Shown here piece after piece: positions 24,284-32,785 of a stretch of 64,000 nucleotides of DNA. Both the position numbers and the translations under genes were made by a program. Source of the stretch: Natronospirillum operosum (lineage in GTDB: Bacteria; Pseudomonadota; Gammaproteobacteria; Pseudomonadales; Natronospirillaceae); the NCBI RefSeq assembly GCF_004768465.1, contig NZ_SRMF01000012.1, positions 30,535 through 94,534 of the forward strand, written 5' to 3'. Numbering within the stretch: the stretch's first letter is position 1; each line of letters starts with the position of its first letter. The notes under the pieces were generated by a model, which was not told the DNA's origin, searched no databases, and worked only from the letters and a program-made list of their open reading frames with translations.

Positions 24284-25006
24284 ATGAAAAAACTGACACT
24301 TGCAATGGGCGTACTGGCACTGGGTGCCAATATAGCCCTGGCAGACGTGGTACGCATGGGTTCGGAGGGCGCTTACCCTCCCTACAACTTCATCAATGAT
24401 GACAATGAGCTGGACGGCTTCGAGCGTGAACTGGGTGACGAACTGTGCCGCCGCGCCAACCTGACCTGTGAATGGGTCATCAACGACTGGGATACCATCA
24501 TCCCCAACCTGGTCGCCGGCAACTACGACACCATCATGGCCGGCATGTCCATCACTGACGCGCGCAAGGAAGTGATTTCCTTCACGCAGGATTACCTGCC
24601 CAATGATCCGTCTGCCTACATGGCTCTGGCCGGTACACCGACAGACGTGATCGATAACGGCATCATCGTGACCCAGTCCAATACCATTCAGGCTGGCTAT
24701 GTTGCCGAGACCGACGCTGACCTGATCGAGTACCCGACTCCGGATGAAACCATCTCTGCAGTGCGCAACGGCGAAGCCGACGCGGTACTGGCGGACAAGG
24801 AATTCCTGGAAGCCTATGTACGTGATTCCGGTGGTGAACTGGTGCTGATCGCCGAGATCACTCTCGGTGGCGGCATCGGCATGGGTGTGCGTCAGTCCGA
24901 CAACGAACTGCGTGAAACCTTCGACGCGATCATCGCTGAAATGAAGGAAGACGGTTCGCTGAACGAGCTGATCGTCAAGTGGTTCAACGAAGACCTGACT
25001 TACTGA
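24284..25006 (+). CDS. Periplasmic polar amino acid-binding protein (ArgT/HisJ-like)
   Basis: This 240-residue protein has a clean signal peptide (KKLTLAMGVLALGANIALA), after which the mature chain begins near DVVRMGSEGAYPPYNFI. The family-3 binding domain includes ELDGFERELGDELCRRANLTCEW, NLVAGNYDTIMAGMSITDARKEVISF and GMGVRQSDNELR. The mature protein is strongly acidic. Its sequence suggests arginine/ornithine/histidine-type ligands, but this is inference. A hairpin after the stop codon likely lets it be expressed above the permeases. Confidence 0.93.
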   Translation: MKKLTLAMGVLALGANIALADVVRMGSEGAYPPYNFINDDNELDGFERELGDELCRRANLTCEWVINDWDTIIPNLVAGNYDTIMAGMSITDARKEVISFTQDYLPNDPSAYMALAGTPTDVIDNGIIVTQSNTIQAGYVAETDADLIEYPTPDETISAVRNGEADAVLADKEFLEAYVRDSGGELVLIAEITLGGGIGMGVRQSDNELRETFDAIIAEMKEDGSLNELIVKWFNEDLTY

Positions 25007-25027
25007 ACCACGACCAATCTGTAAAAT

Positions 25028-25052
25028 GACGGGGCCCCTGGCCCCGTCTTTC
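25028..25052 (+). terminator. Intra-operon hairpin, terminator/attenuator
   Basis: A perfect 9-bp stem GACGGGGCC-CCT-GGCCCCGTC (25028-25048) is followed by TTTCT. It lies 22 bp after the binding-protein stop and 20 bp before the permease start, so it probably reduces read-through and sets binding protein to permease stoichiometry. Confidence 0.85.
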
Positions 25053-25067
25053 TACCGGCACTGACTT

Positions 25068-25976
25068 ATGTTTTCGTTCTGTACCGATCCATCCATACTG
25101 CCCACCTGGCAGTGGTATGCCTGCTACCTGACTTCCGGTACGCACCAGGCTTTCTACTGGTCTTTCGGGGTGGTCATCCTGCTGCTGTTGCTGGCCGCCC
25201 CCATGGCCCTGCTGTTCGGCTTTGGCGGCGCCCTGGCCATGCGCTCCCGCTTTCTGCCGCTGAACCTGTTGGGGAAAGGCTATACCGCACTGGTACGCGG
25301 CGTGCCTGACATCGTATTTTTCCTGTTTATCCCCATTGCGATCGGTCAGGGTATCGAATTTCTGCTGCATCACATCAACTGCCCGGACTGGGATCAACCG
25401 CTCCGACAGGGCAACGACTTCCGGGTCTGTGCCGATGCCCGCGTGCCTCCGCGTGGGTCGCCAGCCTGGGTCTACAATGTGTACGGGTTTATCCTGGCGC
25501 TGATCGCCTTTGCCATAGTATTTGGCGCCTTTGTCGCCAACACCCTGTATGGGGCCATGCGCGCCGTACCCAGAGGCCAGATTGAAACCGCCGAAGCCTA
25601 CGGCATGACACCCAGAAAGACCTTCATGCGCATCATCCTGCCGCAGATGTGGATCTTTGCCCTGCCGGGGCTGTCCAATATCTGGATGATCCTGACCAAG
25701 GCCACGCCGCTGCTGTTTCTGCTCGGCATTCAGGACATTGTCTACTGGGCACGCGAACTCGGGGGCCAGAAAACCTCACTGTACAAGTACCCGCACCCGG
25801 ACTGGCGAGTCTGGTACTTCCTGGTGGTGCTGGTGTTCTATCTCTGCATTACCGCGCTGAGCGAACGCTTCTTTGATCACATGATGAATCGACTGAGTAT
25901 CGGCCAGGCCACCTCCGGTGGTGACCGTTTGCGGCCGAAAGGCAAGAAGAAAGCGAAAGCGGAGGCGCCCGCATGA
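25068..25976 (+). CDS. Polar amino acid ABC transporter permease (HisQ-like)
   Basis: This 302-residue inner-membrane permease has about five helices and the cytoplasmic EAA loop ETAEAYGMTPRKTFMRIILPQ (about residues 169-189), which docks the ATPase. Family motifs ALVRGVPDIVFFLF and GAFVANTLYGAMRAVPRGQ flank it. Between about residues 98 and 130 there is an extra polar stretch rich in Asp, Arg and Cys, absent from short HisQ proteins. The C-terminal tail is lysine-rich. It overlaps the next permease gene by 4 bp. Confidence 0.93.
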   Translation: MFSFCTDPSILPTWQWYACYLTSGTHQAFYWSFGVVILLLLLAAPMALLFGFGGALAMRSRFLPLNLLGKGYTALVRGVPDIVFFLFIPIAIGQGIEFLLHHINCPDWDQPLRQGNDFRVCADARVPPRGSPAWVYNVYGFILALIAFAIVFGAFVANTLYGAMRAVPRGQIETAEAYGMTPRKTFMRIILPQMWIFALPGLSNIWMILTKATPLLFLLGIQDIVYWARELGGQKTSLYKYPHPDWRVWYFLVVLVFYLCITALSERFFDHMMNRLSIGQATSGGDRLRPKGKKKAKAEAPA

Positions 25977-26824
25977 GAACCTGTGCCGAAAGTTTTCAGG
26001 GTTACATCCTGCGCTCTCTGGGCCGCGACTACGGTGAGCGACTGCTGCCGCGCGGCCTCGACATCACCTACTGCGACCAGCTGTTCCTGATCGGTTCCGG
26101 CATGATCTGGAACATCTACTTCGCCTTTATGGCTGTGGTGCTGGCGTTTTCTCTGGCCACGCTACTGGCGTTGGGCAAGTTCAGCAACAACCTGTTCCTG
26201 CGCAAGCCCGCGAGCTGGTTTATCTTTCTGTTCCGCGGTTCACCGTTGTTTATCCAGTTCTTTTTCTTCTATTCGCTGTTTGTGCTGCTGCCGCGTCAGG
26301 GCATCGAGATCAACCTGCTGTTCACCACCATTACCGCCGATACCGGGGCCTTGCGCACCGCAACAGTGGGTGGGCTGGTAGTATTGACGCTGAACACGGC
26401 GGCCTATACCGCAGAACTGTTCTATGGCGCCCTGCGGTCCATTCCCAAGGGCGATCTGGAGGCGGCGGATGCCTATGGCCTGAGCGGGTTCACCAAGTTT
26501 CGGCGCATTGTCTGGCCAACCATGATGCGTCTGGCCTGGCCGTCATACACCAATGAGGTGATCTTCCTGTTCCACTCCACCACCCTGGTCTTTCTGTCGG
26601 CCTTCCCGGCCCGACAGCAGTCCGGTGAGGCGCTGTACTATGCGCGCTACTTTGTGGATCAGACCTTCAACCCGTTCGTGTCCTTCCCCATAGTGGCGGG
26701 TTACTTCATTGTTGCGACGCTGCTGATCATCTGGCTGTTTTCATGGGGCAACCGCTACCTGAATCGCCATCTGCCGCAGGCCATGCGCCCACGCATTCGC
26801 TTCAAGCCACAGTATCTGCGCTGA
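25973..26824 (+). CDS. Polar amino acid ABC transporter permease (HisM-like)
   Basis: This 283-residue partner permease has the EAA loop DLEAADAYGLSGFTKFRRIVWP (about 161-182), preceded by FIFLFRGSPLFIQFFFFYSLF and TLNTAAYTAELFYGALRSIPKG. It would form the heterodimeric channel with the preceding permease. The first 30 residues are hydrophilic, before the first membrane segment near 40-60. It overlaps the upstream gene as ATGA and ends before a strong terminator. Confidence 0.93.
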   Translation: MRTCAESFQGYILRSLGRDYGERLLPRGLDITYCDQLFLIGSGMIWNIYFAFMAVVLAFSLATLLALGKFSNNLFLRKPASWFIFLFRGSPLFIQFFFFYSLFVLLPRQGIEINLLFTTITADTGALRTATVGGLVVLTLNTAAYTAELFYGALRSIPKGDLEAADAYGLSGFTKFRRIVWPTMMRLAWPSYTNEVIFLFHSTTLVFLSAFPARQQSGEALYYARYFVDQTFNPFVSFPIVAGYFIVATLLIIWLFSWGNRYLNRHLPQAMRPRIRFKPQYLR

Positions 26825-26844
26825 CTCACAAGGCAACAGGAAAC

Positions 26845-26870
26845 AACAGGGCCCCATCGGGCCCTGTTCT
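26845..26870. terminator. Terminator hairpin between permease and GH9 genes
   Basis: A perfect 10-bp stem AACAGGGCCC-CATC-GGGCCCTGTT (26845-26868) lies 20 bp after the permease stop and 4 bp before the end of the convergent GH9 gene. The stem ends in TT on the plus strand and also in TT on the minus strand, so it may act in both directions. Confidence 0.85.
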
Positions 26871-26872
26871 GC

Positions 26873-29110
26873 TTATGGCCTCTGCTCGGACAGCCCGGTC
26901 AGCAGACTCAGGTAGTTGGCCCAGGCGGCCTGCCAGTTGATGGCGATTTCATTGGTGGCCCAGGAGTCCTGATGATCGGTATATACCATCATCGGCGGAC
27001 CATCGAAGTAGGGCTGTGCCGCCATATCGCCCTTGAGTTCATAGGAGTTCGGCCCCCCGGCAATCAGGCCCTGCGGGTTGCTTACCGTACCCGATACCCA
27101 GGGCCGGAAATGCGGTGCCTGTACCTGATGACGTGACAGTCCGGTGGTCCAGATCATGCCGTGCGGATTGAGGCCGAAGAACCAGTGACTCATGTCAAAG
27201 GCGGCGTCATACCACTCCGGCTCACCGGTCAGATGATGCAGCCACAGCAACTGACTGCCGACAGTGGCGATGACGCCATTGCTGCCCCAGTCGAAGCCAT
27301 CTTCCAGCCCGGCATACATCAGCCCGTACGGATGCGCGAGCTGATCTTGCCGCAGCGGCCGGAAGTTGTCCTCCACTGCCGCCAGCAACTGTGCGCGCTG
27401 CTCGGCATCGACCTGTGGCAGGGCCAGATAGTTGAACAGAGCCAGGAAATTGACATGCCGCCAGTCCGGCACGGCATCACCGAGACGCGGTTCTTCCGTC
27501 AGCGCCAGCAGGCGCGCGAACAGAGCGGCTGAGCCCGCATCATCCGGCTCTACCCAGAGCCGTGCCACTTCTGCCCACAGACGCTCGTCGGTATCGTCAT
27601 AGTCGGCATAGGGGCCACCATACTCGATGTTGTCGTAGCGATCCTCGATCATGATCATGTCCGGATGCGCCAGCAGAAAGGCTCTGGCCTCGTCGGCCGC
27701 TGCCTCGTAGACATCGGCCTGGGCATGGTCCTCGCTCAGCGGTGACTGCCGATAAGCCGCTGCGGCCATGTACATGACCGAGCTGAAATTGGCCGTGGCC
27801 GTGGTGCTGATCGGCATCACCCACTTGATGCGGTCGTCATCCAGAGGCGAGTCGGTCAGCGGCGGCCAGGCGGCACTGGCGGCCTTGTGATGCACGGCAC
27901 CGTCGTCGCGCTGCATGGTCAGCAACCAGTCCAGTTCCTGTTTCAGCAGGTCCAGTGTCGCCGGCCGTTCCGGGTTGCGATCGGCCAGCGGTTCAATCTC
28001 TTCCGGCAGGACCTCGGGTACCATCAGCCAGGTCAGCAACGGCAGGGCAACCGTCCAGGCGCCATTCACCACATACTTGCCATAGTCCCCGGCGTCATAC
28101 CAGCCACCCCGGATATCCATGGTTTCGCTGTCCGTGCCGAACACGCGCGCCCGGGCATCCTGCTCATGCGCGCCCTCATAGGCGGCACTGTCCACATAAT
28201 GGAAAGCACCCCAGGCCTGGTCGCGGTGCTCCAGATAGGGCTCGGGGAATTCCCGTACCTGAAAGGTCGCAGTCGTGTGGCGGGTTCGACCACCGGCTTC
28301 CGGCACGATCACGGTGTAGAAGCCGGTTTCCTCGCGGTGTCCGAAATCGAGCAGATCCTGGCGCCGGCCGGAGCCGGCATAGGGCTCTGCACTGGCCTCG
28401 AAACGGGTGTTGTCCTCGCTGCCACCGGCCCGGCGCAATGTGACCGGCAGGGCGTCCACCTCAAGGTCTTCCTGCCATTCCAGTACCACCCAGCGGCGCT
28501 GGTCTTCCACATAACCCAGACGGTTGTAGAACAGGAGATAGTCTCTTGGCCGGGTGTCCTCCTCGGGCCAGACCGTCACTTCGATGTCCCGCAGCGTGGC
28601 ATCATACTGCTCGGCTCCGGCGGTCATGAAGGAGATGAAGCGCAGGTCTTCCAGGCCCTTGTCCAGGCGGAACCGGTAGGTGCCATCCTCTGCCGGGATG
28701 AAACCCTTGCCGTCACCTCCCATATCCAGCTCGAAGTCCGGCGTGCCGTCGGCATCGACCCAGACTTCCGGCTCGCGGCCATTGACCTGGAACTGCAGCA
28801 GCTTGTTGTCCCACAGCGGCACATGATCGGCGCCGACCTCGACCGTCACCGAAATCAGTTTGTCGCCATAGGGCAGGGTCTGGATACTGTCGACCCGAAA
28901 CTGCTCGGCATCGTCAAAGGCGTCGGCCTCGATATCATGAATGCGGAAACCGGTATTGTCGGGCAGAACCTCACCTTCGAGGCGCAGTTTACTCCAGCCC
29001 GGCTCAGGGGTCTGGTAGAACGACAAGGGGTAGCGCTCAGCGCTGTCGGCCGGCGCCTGGGCCGCCAGCGACCCGCCCAGCAGACATAGCAATAGCATTG
29101 CGGTGCGCAT
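26873..29110 (-). CDS. Secreted glycoside hydrolase family 9 glucanase
   Basis: This 745-residue enzyme has a signal peptide (MRTAMLLLCLLGGSLAAQA) and an N-terminal region with a CelD-type immunoglobulin-like domain (about 200-290). The (alpha/alpha)6 catalytic domain contains GGWYDAGDYGKYVVNGAWTV (catalytic base aspartates, about 335-354), GLNPHGMIWTTG and the acid glutamate in SWATNEIAINWQAAW near the C-terminus. The chain is very acidic, suggesting a salty environment. GH9 enzymes cut beta-1,4-glucans; some marine ones act on glucosamine oligomers. It is divergent from a sugar ABC system with shared LacI-type operators. The inner ATG with the signal peptide was chosen. Confidence 0.93.
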   Translation of the reverse strand: MRTAMLLLCLLGGSLAAQAPADSAERYPLSFYQTPEPGWSKLRLEGEVLPDNTGFRIHDIEADAFDDAEQFRVDSIQTLPYGDKLISVTVEVGADHVPLWDNKLLQFQVNGREPEVWVDADGTPDFELDMGGDGKGFIPAEDGTYRFRLDKGLEDLRFISFMTAGAEQYDATLRDIEVTVWPEEDTRPRDYLLFYNRLGYVEDQRRWVVLEWQEDLEVDALPVTLRRAGGSEDNTRFEASAEPYAGSGRRQDLLDFGHREETGFYTVIVPEAGGRTRHTTATFQVREFPEPYLEHRDQAWGAFHYVDSAAYEGAHEQDARARVFGTDSETMDIRGGWYDAGDYGKYVVNGAWTVALPLLTWLMVPEVLPEEIEPLADRNPERPATLDLLKQELDWLLTMQRDDGAVHHKAASAAWPPLTDSPLDDDRIKWVMPISTTATANFSSVMYMAAAAYRQSPLSEDHAQADVYEAAADEARAFLLAHPDMIMIEDRYDNIEYGGPYADYDDTDERLWAEVARLWVEPDDAGSAALFARLLALTEEPRLGDAVPDWRHVNFLALFNYLALPQVDAEQRAQLLAAVEDNFRPLRQDQLAHPYGLMYAGLEDGFDWGSNGVIATVGSQLLWLHHLTGEPEWYDAAFDMSHWFFGLNPHGMIWTTGLSRHQVQAPHFRPWVSGTVSNPQGLIAGGPNSYELKGDMAAQPYFDGPPMMVYTDHQDSWATNEIAINWQAAWANYLSLLTGLSEQRP

Positions 29111-29198
29111 GGATTGGGCACTCCTGTTCAGCCGGGCAGGCATTCGTCTGCATTGCAAATCGTCTTGACAACGATGGCGCAATTTCTGTAATGTTAAA

Positions 29199-29212
29199 TG
29201 TAAGCGGTTACA
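29199..29212. promoter_or_regulatory. LacI-family operator, GH9 side
   Basis: TGTAAGCGGTTACA is palindromic apart from one central pair, with flanking A/T extending the dyad to 16 bp. It lies about 90 bp upstream of the GH9 start codon and matches the second site at 29346 in 13 of 14 positions. Confidence 0.8.
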
Positions 29213-29345
29213 TGTTCAATACCCGATCAACACCTTATGAGTACTTTGAGTGAGTACAGGGTAGCGATACGTACATTGAACCGGAGCCGCCCGGGGGTTG
29301 AAACCCCTGTTTAGATCGATTTGTGGGCGCTCTCTCGAACAACAA

Positions 29346-29359
29346 TGTAAGCGCTTACA
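29346..29359. promoter_or_regulatory. LacI-family operator, ABC transporter side
   Basis: TGTAAGCGCTTACA is a perfect 14-bp palindrome with the central CG step typical of LacI/GalR-type operators. It lies 160 bp before the binding-protein start codon. No LacI-type repressor gene is in this window. Confidence 0.85.
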
Positions 29360-29518
29360 AATTTATCCAAGAGGCAGCCTTGCAGGCCCTCTGGCAATCA
29401 TTGACGCGTGAAACCACTTACAACAACGAATAGTCGGGCACATTCGTCGGTGCGTCAGCGGTTAGACAGGCCTGACAGGCAAAGCACAACAACAAAGAGC
29501 AACAACTGGAGGCATTCC

Positions 29519-30742
29519 ATGAAAACAACACTCAGGGCCGGCGCCGCACTGGCTACCCTCGCATTGGCTGGCGGCACGCTGGCAGCCGATATCCGCTTTG
29601 ATGGCTTTCCGGACTATGACAGCCAGCTCAACGCCATCCTCCCCGATTTTGAAGCTCAGACCGGCATTTCTGTCGACATGCTGATGAACGAGCACGGCGG
29701 TCACCACGAGCGTATCGCCACCACACTGGCCACCGGCAGCGGCCTGGGCGATGTCGTGCTGATCGATGTTGGCTTCGTCGGCTCCTATGTTGACGGGGGC
29801 GGTTTCATGGATCTGACCGATCTGTTTGCACCCCATGCCGACCAGTTTGCTGAATACGCCGTAACTCAGGGTCAGGGCTCCGATGGCCGCCAGTACGGCA
29901 TTCCCGTCGATCTGGGCCCCGGTGTCATGTACTTCCGTCGCGACTACATGGAAGATCTGGGCTATGACGTCGACGAAGTCATGGCTGACTGGGATTCCTA
30001 CCTTGAATACGGCCGTGATCTGCGGGACAACCATGATGTACTGCTGATCGGGCACGCCAACGACGTTGCCCAAGCCTACTACAACTTCAATGTCGAGCCC
30101 GGTAACGGCCTCTATTTCGATGCAGACGGTGAGCCGCTGGTGACCAACGAGCGCTTCCAGCGCGCCTTTGAACTGGCCAGGACTGTGCGTGACGAAAACA
30201 TGGATGGCCGCATCAATGCCTGGTCGGAAGACTGGTATCAGGGCTTCCAGGAAGGCAAATTTGCCACCCAGATGTCCGGCGCCTGGCTGCTCGGTCACCT
30301 GCAGAACTGGATGGCCCCCGACACTGCCGGCAACTGGGGTGTAAGCCACCTGCCTTCCGGCATGTACGGCACCTGGGGTGGTTCCTTCCTGGGTATTCCG
30401 GTCCAGTCCGGCAACCCGGACCAGGCCTGGGAACTGATCGAGTATATGATCAGCGAAGACATCCAGTTGGCCGGATTCGACAACATCGCGGCTTTCCCGG
30501 CCAACGTCAATACCTATGATGACTCCATGTTCGAAGAGTCCATCGACTTCCTGCGTGGTCAGCAGGCACGCCAGATGTGGGCCGAGATCGCGGAAAATGT
30601 CGAGCCTGTCGCCCCGCATCGGGGTGATCAGATCGCCAACTCACTGATCGACGAAGCGCTGGAAAATGTGCTTGATGAAGGCATGGACATCGAGCAGGCG
30701 CTGCGCAACGCGGAAAACCAGATCCGCCGTCGCGTACGCTGA
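29519..30742 (+). CDS. Carbohydrate ABC transporter solute-binding protein (CUT1)
   Basis: This 407-residue protein has a signal peptide (KTTLRAGAALATLALAGGTLA) with cleavage near AADIRFDG. The family-1 extracellular domain includes SQLNAILPDFEAQTGISVDM, GSGLGDVVLIDVGFVGSYV, YGIPVDLGPGVMYFRRDYM and MSGAWLLGHLQNW. The mature chain is acidic. The neighbouring GH9 and GH1 genes suggest cellobiose or cellodextrins as ligand (inference). The ATG has CTGGAGG before it. Two hairpins follow the gene. Confidence 0.93.
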   Translation: MKTTLRAGAALATLALAGGTLAADIRFDGFPDYDSQLNAILPDFEAQTGISVDMLMNEHGGHHERIATTLATGSGLGDVVLIDVGFVGSYVDGGGFMDLTDLFAPHADQFAEYAVTQGQGSDGRQYGIPVDLGPGVMYFRRDYMEDLGYDVDEVMADWDSYLEYGRDLRDNHDVLLIGHANDVAQAYYNFNVEPGNGLYFDADGEPLVTNERFQRAFELARTVRDENMDGRINAWSEDWYQGFQEGKFATQMSGAWLLGHLQNWMAPDTAGNWGVSHLPSGMYGTWGGSFLGIPVQSGNPDQAWELIEYMISEDIQLAGFDNIAAFPANVNTYDDSMFEESIDFLRGQQARQMWAEIAENVEPVAPHRGDQIANSLIDEALENVLDEGMDIEQALRNAENQIRRRVR

Positions 30743-30761
30743 AGCCAGGCGGACAGGATGT

Positions 30762-30784
30762 CTGCCGGGCCTGGCGCCCGGCAG
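30762..30784 (+). terminator. Hairpin after sugar-binding protein gene
   Basis: A perfect 9-bp stem CTGCCGGGC-CTGGC-GCCCGGCAG begins 19 bp after the stop codon. It has no U-tract, so it may stabilise the upstream message rather than terminate. Confidence 0.6.
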
Positions 30785-30814
30785 CGCCTGACCTGAAGGC
30801 TTGAGTAGCAGACG

Positions 30815-30845
30815 TGGGCCCTGACCATCCGGTCGGGCCCATTTC
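30815..30845 (+). terminator. Second hairpin, weak terminator/attenuator
   Basis: TGGGCCC-T-GACC, ATCC, GGTC-GGGCCCA (30815-30841) forms a stem with one bulged base and is followed by TTTC. It lies 55 bp before the first permease, parallel to the hairpin in the amino acid transporter operon. Confidence 0.65.
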
Positions 30846-30896
30846 ACCAAAAGGCAGGCCACTGTCTGTCGCGCAGACTCATTTCCGGTATTCGTT

Positions 30897-31907
30897 ATGA
30901 CCAATCAAGCTGAAATTACGGTGGACACTCCAGACGATGAGCGGTCCAAAGAAGTACGTTCCGGCCGGCTGAAGCGCTTCCTGGAGAACGGGACGCCCTA
31001 CTGGTTTCTATCCCCCTACATCATCATCTTCGGTACATTCGGGATTTTTCCCGTATTTTTCATGATTTTCCTCTCATTCCACACGTGGAACCCGGTCGCA
31101 GGCCTGGGCTCCATGCGCTTTGTGGGGCTGGAAAACTACGCGCTGTCGCTGACCGACCCCAGGCTGTGGAAAACGATGTGGAACACCATCGCCATCGCTG
31201 TCATGTCCGGCCTCGCCCAGCATCTTGTCGCACTGCCCATGGCCTATCTGCTGATCTCTCTCGGCGCGCGTGCTCGGCACTGGCTGAGCACGGCCTATTT
31301 TCTGCCCTATGTCACCTCGACCGTCGCCGTGTCGATGATTTTCTACATCATGTATTCACCGCAGAGCGGCATTATCAACCAGGGCCTGAACCTGCTGGCC
31401 AACGGCACGCTGACCAGTTGGGCCTTTGGCTGGATTGGCCAGTTCCAGCCCATTGGCTGGCTGCAGGAAAACAGCCTGATCCGCTATTCGATTTCCTTTG
31501 TCGTGTTCTGGAAGTATGTCGGCTTCAACATCGTTATCTATGCCGCCGGCCTGTCGACCATCAATCAGGAACTCTACGAAGCCGCCAAGATAGATGGCGC
31601 TTCGCATATGCAGCGTTTCCGCTACGTGGCGCTGCCGCTGCTCAAACCCTTTATCTTCTTCGCCGTGACCCTGACCATCATTGGCAACATGCAGCTGTTC
31701 GACGAACCCTATGTACTGACCCGGGGCCTGCAGCAGGCCACCAGCAACGGCATGACCATTTCCAACTACCTTTATCGTATCGGCTGGGAATGGCTGGATA
31801 TGGGCAGCGCAGCCGCTGTGTCCTGGATTCTGTTCGTTGTCATCGCCCTCTTTACCGGGCTGTATTTCTGGCTGTTCGGCCGTCAGGGCCTGGGAGGCAA
31901 TGAGTGA
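30897..31907 (+). CDS. Sugar ABC transporter permease (CUT1, MalF-like)
   Basis: This 336-residue inner-membrane protein has six membrane segments after a 35-residue polar N-terminus. The EAA loop ELYEAAKIDGASHMQRFRYVALPLL (about 222-246) is diagnostic of CUT1 permeases. PYWFLSPYIIIFGTFGIFPVFFMIFLSF forms the first helix. It follows the binding-protein gene in the same operon and overlaps the next permease by one base. Confidence 0.93.
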   Translation: MTNQAEITVDTPDDERSKEVRSGRLKRFLENGTPYWFLSPYIIIFGTFGIFPVFFMIFLSFHTWNPVAGLGSMRFVGLENYALSLTDPRLWKTMWNTIAIAVMSGLAQHLVALPMAYLLISLGARARHWLSTAYFLPYVTSTVAVSMIFYIMYSPQSGIINQGLNLLANGTLTSWAFGWIGQFQPIGWLQENSLIRYSISFVVFWKYVGFNIVIYAAGLSTINQELYEAAKIDGASHMQRFRYVALPLLKPFIFFAVTLTIIGNMQLFDEPYVLTRGLQQATSNGMTISNYLYRIGWEWLDMGSAAAVSWILFVVIALFTGLYFWLFGRQGLGGNE

Positions 31908-32764
31908 TGTTTCAGCTATTCGAGAACCCGCACTATCAGCGCGGCATTTCGCTGGCCGCACGAACAGTCCTCTGGGCCTTCCTGCTGCTCGGTGTGCTGC
32001 TGACCATCTTCCCTTTTTTCTGGGGTGCCCTGCTGGCCACGCACGATCGGACCACCATGTTCAGCTCGGCCTTCGTGCTGACTTTCAGTGACCAGTTGTT
32101 CAACAACTACGAGCGTCTGATCGACATCATGCCGTTCTGGATCGGCATGTTTAACAGCTTCAAGATTGCGCTGATCGGCACCCTGGTGTCACTGCTCTTC
32201 TGCAGCATGTGCGGCTATGCCCTGGCCGTGTTCAAGTTCCGGGGCAAGAGTGCCATCTTCACGATCATGATCTGCTCCATGATGCTGCCACCCATCCTGA
32301 CGCTGATACCCTACTACATGATTGTCAGTGCCATCGGCCTACGCGATACGCACCTCGCGGTCTGGCTGCCGTTCGTGATCAACCCGTTCGGTATCTTCCT
32401 GATGCGCCAGTATGTCGTCGCCTCGATACCGACAGCGCTGCTGGAAGCGGCCAAGCTGGATGGCGCCAGCGCCTTTCGGACCTACTGGAGCATTGCGCTG
32501 CCCCTGTTGCGCCCGGGCCTGGCGACCCTGGCCATCGTGCAGTTCGTGTTCCTGTGGAACAACTTCCTGCAGCCGCTGGTGATCCTGACCTCAACGGACC
32601 AGATGGTCATCACCCAGTTGCTGCGGCGCATGCAGGGCATTCCCAACACCCCCTGGGGGGCGGTCATGCTCGGCACCACCATTTCGATCATTCCACTGAT
32701 CTGCATCTACCTGGTATCCAGTAAACAGATGATATCCGGGTTGACCAGTGGCGCGGTCAAATAA
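31907..32764 (+). CDS. Sugar ABC transporter permease (CUT1, MalG-like)
   Basis: This 285-residue partner permease has the loop ALLEAAKLDGASAFRTYWSIALPLLRPGLATL (about 182-213). Other conserved parts are SMCGYALAVFKFRGKSAIF and PFGIFLMRQYVVASIP. The ATG shares its A with the preceding stop codon (TGATG); a GTG three bases earlier is an alternative. With the previous protein it forms the channel, but no cognate ATPase gene lies in the cluster. Confidence 0.92.
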   Translation: MFQLFENPHYQRGISLAARTVLWAFLLLGVLLTIFPFFWGALLATHDRTTMFSSAFVLTFSDQLFNNYERLIDIMPFWIGMFNSFKIALIGTLVSLLFCSMCGYALAVFKFRGKSAIFTIMICSMMLPPILTLIPYYMIVSAIGLRDTHLAVWLPFVINPFGIFLMRQYVVASIPTALLEAAKLDGASAFRTYWSIALPLLRPGLATLAIVQFVFLWNNFLQPLVILTSTDQMVITQLLRRMQGIPNTPWGAVMLGTTISIIPLICIYLVSSKQMISGLTSGAVK

Positions 32765-32785
32765 AGCACTCAAGGACTCAATACC

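Larger units (their letters stand above)
29111..29518. promoter_or_regulatory. Divergent control region of the glucan locus
   Basis: This 408-bp gap separates GH9 from the sugar-binding protein gene. It carries two LacI-family palindromes 147 bp apart and no convincing gene. Each palindrome lies near one of the two divergent promoters, which suggests coordinate repression of both directions, possibly with looping. Confidence 0.7.

Noticed and set aside
27887..29089. 400-codon open frame on the plus strand opposite GH9
   Set aside because: No start signal or domain; GH9 motifs are clear on the minus strand.
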